From NCBI GenBank assembly GCA_004380135.1, contig QXCR01000308.1:1-19463 (forward strand): DNA of 19,463 nt. The letters run 5' to 3'. Origin of the DNA: Stemphylium vesicarium (Eukaryota > Ascomycota > Dothideomycetes > Pleosporales > Pleosporaceae). Under the pieces are notes generated by a model that worked only from the letters and a program-made list of their open reading frames with translations, searched no databases and was not told the DNA's origin. This document shows, one piece after another, positions 7,586 through 16,143 of the stretch (position 1 is its first letter; each line of letters opens with the position of its first letter). The translations under genes were made by a program, and so were the position numbers.

Positions 7586-10500
7586 GGTTTATATCTAGCT
7601 CTTAGGTATTATCGCTCTTAGGGTAGCCTAACTATTTAACTAGGTATTCTTTACTATTACTATGCGTTTAATATATAAGGATTCTCTTAACTTTAAATTT
7701 ATTATCTTCTTTTATTTTATAGTAGAAAGTTTTCTAAAGTAGTATTTTAGGGTCTACTAGTTCTAATATATTAATATAGAATCTTAAGTATATCTTTATA
7801 TTAAGTAGAAAGTTAAGTATATAAGTAACTAGTCCCTTCTAATTAAGAATTAAAAATAGTCTAACTTTAACGTTATTAAGTCTCTTACTAAGTTATATAG
7901 TGCGAAGATTCTTTATAAGTAGATAAACTTTATCTCCTCTCTTTAGCTAAGGTGCTATTTTTCGTTTCTTATTAATATATAAGATGCTCTAGCGTTATAC
8001 CTTTTTAAGTTCGCGTTATAGCAACTCGTATACTATCTTTAGCTTATCGGCTATGGCGATAGCTGCTTCTATTTTCGGGCTTAGTAATATACGTATAAAG
8101 AGATTTAGGTGTCTCCCGTGGTTTACGTAGAATAGAGTCTATCCTATAGATTCTAAAAGCTTATTATTATAGGCTATCTATACTATAGGTAATAGTAAAA
8201 TCTAGTTATTCTACTAGTAGTTAATATAGATTCATAGATAGGCTTTTATTATGCGATTTATTTATTCTATTTATCTATCTATTTATAGATAATAAGCTAT
8301 TAATAGCTTCCTTTTAGTACTAATTATAGTAAGTAATACTATCTAAAAGTTTAAAGTAAAGAGCTTATCTTTATTACTAATAATTAACTTTAGTATGCCG
8401 TGATACCTTATAACACAATTGTTAATAACGTATGTAAGTTATACTGCTATAGAATCTTTGCAAAAGGCGATATACTTAGCTCACTTCGTAAAATGATCTA
8501 CTACTACGAGAATTGCGTTATATAATACTTTAGTAATAGGGTCTCTTAAGACTAGTAGGCCTATAACAAAGTCTATAGAGATATCTAACTATAGTGTGTT
8601 AAGTAGCTCCTTTACTTGCATTTCTCTATAGGGTGCGTAGGTCCTGTATTTATTCTTCTAATAGTCTGCGCATTTAGCGATAAAGGAGGTAACTTTATCC
8701 TTTATATATAGAAACTTATAGTTTCGCTTAATAAGTTCTATTATTTAAGTAATACTAGGGTAACTATATATAAAGTTATTATAGTATTACTTAATAATTA
8801 CTTTTTATAATTCTTTTAATACCTTATTAGTAACTTATATAACTAGGTTTAGCGTTTTTACTAATTCTAATAATCTATCTTTATAGCGTATAAGTATTAT
8901 AGATTTATTAATTATCTCTATTTCTATAATATTATATCTATAGCTAAGAGCGTTAGCCCTACTATTATCTTTTTCTAGTATAAATATAATTTTATACTTA
9001 TATTATTCTAATTCCTATAACTATTAAACTTATTATTTATTAAGTACCTTAATAGTTATAAATATAACTAAGTTCTTATAATCTAAGAATATTATAAGTT
9101 CTAAATAACTCTTAGCGTATACTCTCTAATATTTTAGGTAGGCGATAATAGCTAATAGCTCTTTATTATAAATATTATAGTTCTTCTCTAGTCCTAAAAG
9201 CTTACGTAAATAATAAGCTATAGAATACTATTAGCCTTTATATAATTAGCTAGTATATCCTTCTAGTATAAGATCTAATAAGTTAGTCTTAAAGCATAGG
9301 GGTTACCCTAATTAGAATATATAGAAGTATAGTAGTATTATACTTATATTCTTAAGCGTCTAAAAGGCGTCTTCTACTTCTTTACTCTATATAAATAGTA
9401 TATCTTTTCTTATAAGTTTTATTAATAGAATAGTAATTTTAGAGTAATTCTTAATAAACTATTAATTAAAGTTTAGAAATTCTAGAAAGAATTATATTTC
9501 CTTAACTATCTTTAGTAGTAGCTATTTCTTAATTACTTTAATCTTTTCTTTACTTATATATACTCTATTAGCTCCTATAATATATTCTAAGAAAGCGACC
9601 TCTTTCTTATAGAATTTATATTTCTCTAGCTTAAGTTATAGGTTAAACTAGTCTAGGCACCTTAGTACTATATAGATATATTTAATATATTCTTCTTTAT
9701 TCTTAGAGTAGACAAGGATATTATCTAAGTATGCGATAATAAAAATATCTAAGTAAGCTCTTAATACGTTATTAATAAGTTCCTAAAATATTACTAGGGC
9801 GTTTATAAATTTAAAAGGTATAATAGTATATTTATAATATTTATATCTTATTTAGAATACTATCTTCTATTCTTTACCTTTCTTTATTCTAATAAGGTAG
9901 TATCTATCTTATAGATCTATTACTATAAAGATTCTTACTTAAGATAGTTAATTTTAAAGTTCTATAATATTTAGTAGTAGATATTAATTCTTTACTATAA
10001 TATTATTAAGCTTATAATAGTCTATATATATTCTTAGTAGTCTCTTCTTCTTTAGTATAAAGAGTATTAGGAATCCTACTAGTAATATAGAAGGTCTAAT
10101 ATATTCTTTTTTTAGATTCTTATCTAGCTACTTTCTTAGTACTTTAAGTTCTATCTTTAATAGTTAATATATTAGCTTAAAGAGTAAAGTTTTCTCTTTT
10201 TTTAGAATAATCTTATAATCTTAGAGTTAATACTTTAGTAAGGCTTTACTATCTACTACTTCTATAAAAAGATACTTAAATTCTTTATACTCTTTTAAAA
10301 TATTAGAAGTTACGTATTTCTCTAAAACTCTAACTTCTTAATTTAGAGGTGCTTTACTAGTATCTATTAAATTAAACTCTTATATCTTAAGGCTATTCTT
10401 ATATAAAGTTTACTATCTTTTAGTAATATTATAAACTTTTCTTTTATTTACTATTAAAATTAGTTAATATATAGGCTAGCTTATAGTTGCGTCTAGTCTA

Positions 10501-10862
10501 TAGTACTTAAATAAGAACTTCTTTAACTTCTAGTTAATCTATAAGTTATATTCTTATAGCTAGAAAAGTCCTAATATAATATTATAAGTAGCTAGTCTAA
10601 AGACGTCTAGATCTATCTTTTTCTAGTACTCTTAGATACTAAGCGTTACGTTAGTAACCTTATATATAATCTTACTTTCTTCTAGTATTAATTATCTATT
10701 AGTAATCTATAGTAGGTAGGATTAATATTTCTATAGTAATTAAAGTCTAGCTTTATCTATTACGTGCGCTAAAATATAGTTTACTTCTAATCCTAAATCT
10801 ACTAAAGTATATATCTATACTCTATTAAGCTATACTAGTAGCTTAATAAGTCCTAAGAGATT
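7564..10862 (-). pseudogene. pol: Pol polyprotein of element 2 (protease-RT-RNase H-integrase-chromodomain), RIP-inactivated
   Basis: A single minus-strand frame (left codon coordinate 0 mod 3) holds all landmarks. The protease (TLVDLGLEVNYI) is near 10808-10770, the middle residue of the D-S/T-G triad reading Leu. RT has AYLDN at 9734-9720, where the second catalytic Asp is Asn. Integrase first Asp is intact at 8573-8571 (DFVIGL), followed by ILVVVDHFTK near 8500. A later ISNKDKLFT near 8380 has the second Asp changed to Asn. The chromodomain is marked by EYLVK-stop-LGY near 7649-7623. Stops fall at expected Gln/Trp positions. Both ends are approximate: I could not place the first codon, and the C-terminus overlaps the antisense ORF tail. 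Confidence 0.88.
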
Positions 10863-11360
10863 TACTATATTAATCTTCTTAGCTAGGCCTTCTTAGTTAT
10901 TCGCTAGTCTAAAAAAGACTTAGTTCTAAATCTATAGAATTCTTTTATATCGTAGTGCTTATTATATGCGCTACTTAGGCATATTTACTAGTCGTGCTCC
11001 TTATATTTATAGATAGAGTCGTTAATGTATTATATCTTATATATAGTTTATATCTAGATAATATCTTATAGGTCTTTATAGCTAGAGAAATAAGCATTCT
11101 CGCGCTTATCCTATAAGTACTTTAGGCATATATCTTTAATATATATATCTTATTCTACCTTATACTTAGGAAATCTATGCACTCTTCTTAGAGACTATAT
11201 AGATCTCTTCTTTTCTAAGTAATAAGTCTTATAGAAGTTATATATATAACTAGTCTATAATAACTTAGTATAGTAGGGGTTGCGAGAATTATATTAGTAC
11301 TAGACTATAATATCTTAGCTTATCTAGTTAATCTTTCGTTTACCTTAAGGTTAGCTTTAT
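10863..11360 (-). other. Unresolved gag-pol junction region of element 2
   Basis: Between the readable Gag frame and the protease, a third minus-strand frame (left coordinate 1 mod 3) gives protein-like text from about 11358 (KANLKVNERLTR) for some 150 codons. It agrees with neither the gag frame nor the pol frame. It may be the C-terminal part of Gag after a 1-base indel, or the N-terminal part of Pol. Confidence 0.4.
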
Positions 11361-12900
11361 AATTATTACTTTTCTACTTCTTTAGCCTATAATAACTAGT
11401 TATTCTAAGAGTATTATATAAACTCTTAAACGTCTTATTCTAGAATCTTAACTATCTAGCTATCTAATTCTATAGCGTACGGAGTTATCTCTTAGATATC
11501 TTTATTAGAAGATATAACTATAGGTTCGTCCTATACTTATAGTGCTTATTTAACCTATTAGAGATTCTTTAGTATTAGTAGGAACTTCTTAATTTTTAAA
11601 GGAATATTTTCTTAATCTTAATTAACCTCGTAGGCTAGATTATAGAAGTGCTATTATATAGTTTATAGAATATTTAGGGTTTCTATAGTATAATCTACTA
11701 ATTCCTTATTAAGGTAGTAGAGTAGGCTATTAATCTATAGTAATAGCAACTCTATCTCTAGTAGGCTTACGTAGGGCGTACTTAGTTAATATTTTTTCTT
11801 AAACGTAGCTATCTTATCGTGCTTAGTGCGTAGTGGTTCTACTACGTCTTCTTCTAGTGTATTATACTCTTTATTAGATATAAGCGAGTTATCTAGGTAT
11901 TTAGTTCTTATAATAGTAAGATTCTTAATTTCTTTAAGAATACCTTCTCTACTATCTACTTAGTATTTAATTATAAGTTTTATAATAACTTCTTATAATT
12001 TATTAGCTAGTTTATTAGCCTTTCTAAGTACGTTAACTTATTATATAACCTTATTTTTACTATAATAGTTCTATACTATATAGCCTACTTTGCTATAGGT
12101 ATAGTAAGTAATTAGCTTCTTACTCTTATTATACTAAAACTTTAGCTAACCTAGTTCTCTATTTATATTATTAAGGTATATAGGCTTATAGCTATTTATA
12201 GCGTATATACTAGGGACTTAAGATACGTAGCTTCGCTAACGTTCTTAGTTAGGGTGCGAACGTTAAAGCTAATATCTTAGTTAGTTATTTATAGGCTCTT
12301 AGATATAGGTTTCTTAATTAAATAGTCTTTCCTCTAGTATAAGCTTATATAACTTATTATTAATTTAAATAGCTTTATTTATAAGTTCGTTAAGTATATT
12401 AAGGTTAGATCTACTTTATATAAGTTTCTTACGTATAGTTAGCTTAAGACCTTATTAATATATCTATATTAAAGCGTTATTATTCTAGTTAATAACTATA
12501 GAATATTATTAGAACTTAGTCGTATAGTTAGTAGTAAATCTAGTTTATCTAAGCCTCTAAATCTTTTATTCTATAACTACTAATTCTTTAAAGAGTAAAA
12601 AGACTTCTTTTATCTTAGCTTTAAAGGCGTTCTAGTTATTAATAAAGTTAATATTATCTTAGTTATTAATATTATTATCTATATATTAGTATAAGATAGA
12701 GTTAGCCTACTTCTCTACGTTACTATAAAGGAAGGTAGTAGCCTATATAACTTTATTATCGTCGTTAATTCTATTTTCTTTAATATAGAGGTATCTATTA
12801 ACTTAAAGTAGCTAAGCTTTAAGCTTACTATAGTTACTATAGTATAAGTTAGACTTATTACTACGTATTAAGGTATAGGTGGCGTCTATAGTCGTATCTA
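11361..12900 (-). pseudogene. gag: Gag of element 2, RIP-inactivated
   Basis: One minus-strand frame (left coordinate 2 mod 3) reads from about 12,750 to about 11,400. The capsid-like part includes FLYSNVEK near 12720 and NAFKAKIKEVF near 12600, typical of the Retrotrans_gag domain. The nucleocapsid knuckle is at 12106-12065. It has C-x2-C-x4-H-x4-C spacing, but all four ligands are now Tyr (codons TAC, TAT, TAT, TAT), exactly the result of TGY to TAY and CAT to TAT. A long acidic/Leu-rich C-terminal part of over 200 residues follows the knuckle (LEEDVVEPLRTKHDKIATF near 11857-11800), longer than in elements 1 or 3. The start codon was not identified. Confidence 0.78.
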
Positions 12901-13269
12901 GGGTATCTATTACTACGTTGCTTATTTTAAGAGTATTTAAAGTGTAAAGGTCTATTCTTAGAGGGTTCTAGGGTTAGTTCTTAGGAATAAGCTAAGTGCG
13001 TAATAGATAAGATAAGTTAAGTATAATATAAAGATTAATAAATAACTTAAGAGTTTAAGAATTAAGTACTAATTCTTAGATTTTAAAATTAAATATAGTA
13101 ATTATAAGAGTGCACTATCTAGTAGCTATATACTTATATAATAGTTATATTAACTTTTAATAATAGTAGAGTATAACTTCTAGTAATAGTTATAATAGTT
13201 GTAATTACTTCTAGTAATAGTTGCGGTAGTCGTGATTGCTCCTAGCGATAGTCCTTAGCGCAGTGATCG

Positions 13270-13279
13270 GTCACGTGAC
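13270..13279. promoter_or_regulatory. Perfect E-box palindrome GTCACGTGAC in the right LTR
   Basis: This is a ten-base perfect palindrome around CACGTG. The left LTR has the same site with a single G-to-A change (GTCACGTAAC, 6825-6834), a RIP-type hit. It could bind a bHLH factor and drive LTR transcription; this is inference. Confidence 0.4.
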
Positions 13280-13334
13280 TACTAACAGTCAGCGTTTTGC
13301 AGGATCGCTATCCTGGTCTTGCTCGTGCGGCGCG

Positions 13335-13356
13335 GTTGCGGCGTGGTTGCGGCGTG
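13335..13356. repeat. 11-bp GC-rich tandem repeat in the right LTR
   Basis: Two exact copies of GTTGCGGCGTG, identical to the left LTR copy at 6890-6911. Confidence 0.75.
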
Positions 13357-13387
13357 GTCGTAAGCGTTTTGACTTCGGGTCGTAACA

Positions 13388-13392
13388 TTTTC
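13388..13392. repeat. Target-site duplication TTTTC, right copy
   Basis: Matches 6493-6497 exactly and closes the element-2 insertion. Confidence 0.9.
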
Positions 13393-14441
13393 TTACTAAA
13401 TATAATAATAAATATAGTAATCTAGAAGTTTATTAAAAGAGTACTTATATACTACTAGCTATCTTACGCGATTATATTAGACTAAAGGAACTAGTTTATT
13501 AGTAAATTATAAAAATAACTCTACTAAATTCTAAAAATTAATTAAAGGCTATTAATAGTATACTATTCTTAAAAATATAGTACTATAAAGAGAATAAATA
13601 GCGTCTAGGAAGCCTATATCTAATTCTTTATAAACTAAGCTTAGATAGACTAGGCTACACTCTACCTAATAGCTTAAATTACGATTAATAGTAAGAACGC
13701 GATATTAATATGTATATTACCTTTCTTCTTATAATATAGCTATAATGTTAACTTATTATAGCTATAGATACTAAAAGAATAAATACTACCTCTAGATACA
13801 CCTAACTACTACTTACATAATAAGAAAGTAGAGTAAATTATTTTAAAATTCTAAAGCATTCTTAAGTTAGCCTAAGTAAGTATAGTAAGTACGTAATAGA
13901 AGTAAAAATAATAAGTAAATAGGATATAATAAGAGGCTTAATAATACTAGATAGATAATAAAGTTTAACTACGCTTAGATTAGTAGTATAGTACTAGATA
14001 GATATTAAAGAAGCTAGACTAAAAAAACGCTAAGTATATAATATTAAAGGTAATTAATAGCTACTTAATTAAGCTAGATATACTCTTAGATTCTTATTTA
14101 ATATTTTATATTAACTAGATTAAGCTTATAAATTTAGACCTACTAATAAGTTAAAAAGTAAATAATTTTTAGCTACTAGCGTTATAAGTAATAAAAGAGA
14201 ATAAATAAATAGTAAAAGATATTATAGTAGAATAGAAACGCCGCGTTAGAAGAAGAGCTAAACGTGAATATAAAATTAAATAAAGAGAACACTACTAAAT
14301 AATATTTTAGCTAGTCTAGCTACTTAAGAATATAAAAGCCTTAGACTACTAGCTATTTTGTATAGTACTATACCGCGACGCTAAAGGACGCCTCTTAGAT
14401 AAGTTTTAGAAAGAAAATAGGTAGACCTCTAAAGAGAGAGG
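13393..14441 (+). pseudogene. pol: Element 4, right fragment: integrase core to chromodomain and C-terminal tail
   Basis: The frame resumes exactly where 6497 left off. It covers the rest of the integrase core: KFIKRVLIYY near 13429, the second Asp intact at 13480-13482, Glu changed to Lys at 13588-13590 (KRINSV), and INSKNAIL near 13690. The GPY-like region follows (KKLD-x-KNAKYIILKVINS near 14010-14060), then FYIN-x-IKLINLD near 14110. A chromodomain-like stretch follows (RRAKREYKIK near 14251-14280, LLKNIKALDY near 14326-14349), with a tail including RDAKGRLLDKF. No frameshift is visible over about 1,000 bp, only RIP stops. The C-terminal limit is approximate. Confidence 0.82.
14430..14441 (+). 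other. Probable polypurine tract of element 4
   Basis: The run AAAGAGAGAGG follows the pol tail directly and precedes the presumed LTR start, the position expected for the plus-strand primer site. Confidence 0.5.
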
Positions 14442-14797
14442 TATAATAATAGGCTAAATGCCCTTTAATAGAGCTTCTTAATAGATACTTAAATTACTTT
14501 AGACTAATATTTATTTAATAAATAGATAATCACTAGTATAAATAGACTAATAGCTCTTTATTAAATATAATCTACTATATACCTGGCCTTGCCATTGGCT
14601 ATCTATGTAAAGGGCTACGCCTAAGTACTGCTACCTTCTTACTTTAGGCTAGCGCGGAACGCTAGCGTAGAGGTAGCGCAAAGCATAAGTACCGTACGAA
14701 GGAGGACACCTACACTTCTTTTCTCTACCTTTCTTATTCTGTATATAGGAGCAAATGCATACTCGTTAGTAAGCCTCTTTCCGCCTATAATATTATA
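14442..14797 (+). repeat. LTR-like segment, probable 3' LTR of element 4
   Basis: It starts TATAATAATAGGC, plausibly a RIP-altered TG start, just after the polypurine tract. It ends near GCCTATAATATTATA, giving an imperfect terminal inverted repeat. About 356 bp is a normal LTR size. No second copy is in the window, so the ends are estimates. The left half is RIP-damaged, while 14580-14790 is not. No separate 5' LTR for element 3 is visible to its right, so this segment may belong to either element or both. Confidence 0.4.
14648..14666. repeat. Short perfect stem-loop GCTAGCG/CGCTAGC
   Basis: Seven-base arms with a 5-base loop (CGGAA), inside a GC-rich unmutated island of the LTR-like segment. 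Role unknown; it could be an RNA hairpin in an LTR transcript. Confidence 0.5.
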
Positions 14798-14869
14798 AGA
14801 AAGGTTACTCTTACCTTACTCTTCCTTCTTATACGTGACGAGTTAAAATTAAGAATAGCTACTTGTTAG

Positions 14870-16143
14870 TATTATAAGTTAGTAAGACCCTATCTATATA
14901 ATGTAAGTATAGGTAGATAATAATATAATAAACTAAGAAGAGCTAAGAGAAGACTAGAGAGACCTCCCTCTAGAAAGGAACTATACGCTTAAAGTAGAGG
15001 AGCTTTAAGATTATATATAATAACTATAGAGCGACCTAAACTAAGTAATCTAGAAATAATAGTTATACGCTATATTAAGCTAGTAACTCTAGACCCTAAT
15101 TTAAATTATTAAGAATTAGAGAAGGATACTAAGTATACTAAGTCTAGGTAGGACTATCTTATCTACTACATTAATATTAGGCTAAAGTTAAGAACCTATA
15201 TAATATAAGAAGCTACGCCTATTAGATATAAAGGTCTTTAAGAAGGGTAGTTATAAGAACTATACTTAATAGAAGATACGCGTATAAGCGAAGCTCTTTA
15301 TAGACTAATAAGCTTAGCTAAGTAAGAGTAATTAAGTTTACTATATAATTACTTATATAAAAGGATAAGCGTTTACTACTCTAAGAATATACGTTATAGT
15401 GTTAATAGAGAGAAGGTCTAGTCTCTTACTATAGAGTTTATAATAATAGCTAAATAGATTCTTTATTAACTCTATAATTAAAGAAAAGATAATATACTTT
15501 CTTTATATAATAAAGTAAGATAAAGAGGATCTTATCTCCTACGTATAATCTTTTAATCTTAAGTTCCTAGAGGTAGGTCTAGATAGTATAAGTAATATAT
15601 AGAAAATTAATTACCTTAAGAACTTACTAAATAGAAGACTACTACGCTACTAAGTAGGTTATTAACCTCCTACTAGGGAGACGTACGAGTAATTTATCTA
15701 AAAGCCGTGGACTAGTCCTCTCTTAACTACACACCCCGTACGACCTCGCCTCCATGGACCCATCACTATAATAACGCGATAGAATAGACTCCTACTATTA
15801 GAGCTATAAAGCCCTATATAACTCGAGAATTCTAGGGCACGAAAGTAGAGGTCTAGAAGAGGAAAGAGAAAGGAACTTACTTACGCTATAGTAAGCTAGG
15901 GCATCATATTACTTAGTGCTAAATAAAGTTAAAGAAATTAAATTCTTATATAGGAGATAGAGATAGGCGGCTAAAAGTAGCTACTATCTCTACTATAGTA
16001 ACCTCTAACTTAGAGAAGTTAAGAAAAGAAGAGCCCTAGCTAAAAGATATAAGCTAGGGTAGAATAAGGATAAAGTCTAGGAGATTATATAACTAAGAAG
16101 AGAAATTCTTCTCTAATTAGCTATAATAAAACTAATATCTATT
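14870..16143 (+). pseudogene. gag: Gag of element 3, RIP-inactivated
   Basis: One plus-strand frame (codon starts 2 mod 3) can be read from about 14,870 to about 16,140 with stops only at RIP-type codons. The N-terminal half is rich in charged residues (LRRAKRRLERPPSRKEL near 14945-14990). A middle part (EALYRLISLAK near 15290) resembles a capsid domain only loosely. The nucleocapsid knuckle is at 15878-15919 (YLRYSKLGHHIT-stop-C). Spacing is C-x2-C-x4-H-x4-C, with the first two Cys changed to Tyr and the His and last Cys retained. A short undamaged patch lies at 15700-15775, just before the knuckle. The start codon was not identified. The downstream protease frame is -1 relative to this one. 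Confidence 0.7.

Larger units (their letters stand above)
6498..13387 (-). mobile_element. Element 2: structurally complete Ty3/Gypsy retrotransposon, 6,890 bp, minus strand
   Basis: Two 445-bp LTRs in direct repeat enclose the internal region, with TTTTC duplicated on both sides. Reading on the minus strand gives gag (from about 12900), a poorly resolved stretch, protease (about 10800), RT (YLDN at 9734-9720), RNase H, integrase (about 8800-8000), chromodomain (about 7650) and the polypurine tract against the 3' LTR. All coding parts carry RIP stops. Pol stays in one frame from protease to chromodomain. It inserted into the integrase of element 4. Removing it plus one TTTTC (6,895 bp) rejoins the target in frame. 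Confidence 0.93.
12943..13387 (-). repeat. 5' LTR of element 2 (445 bp, right copy)
   Basis: This is the direct repeat of 6498-6942. In the element's own orientation it begins TGTTACGACC and ends in ACA. The right, outer part (about 13230-13387) is nearly unmutated, and the left, inner part is more RIP-damaged than its partner. It includes GTCACGTGAC at 13270-13279 and the 11-bp GC-rich tandem repeat at 13335-13356. Confidence 0.93.

Noticed and set aside
13393..14441. Pogo/Tc1-like or other DNA transposase relic
   Set aside because: My first guess. Reading in the frame that continues from 6497 gives clear Gypsy integrase, linker and chromodomain-like text without frameshift.
5760..14500. 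Very AT-rich sequence as a mitochondrial or bacterial AT-rich replicon
   Set aside because: Chromodomain Gypsy elements with nested LTRs, a 5-bp target duplication and RIP bias indicate fungal nuclear DNA.
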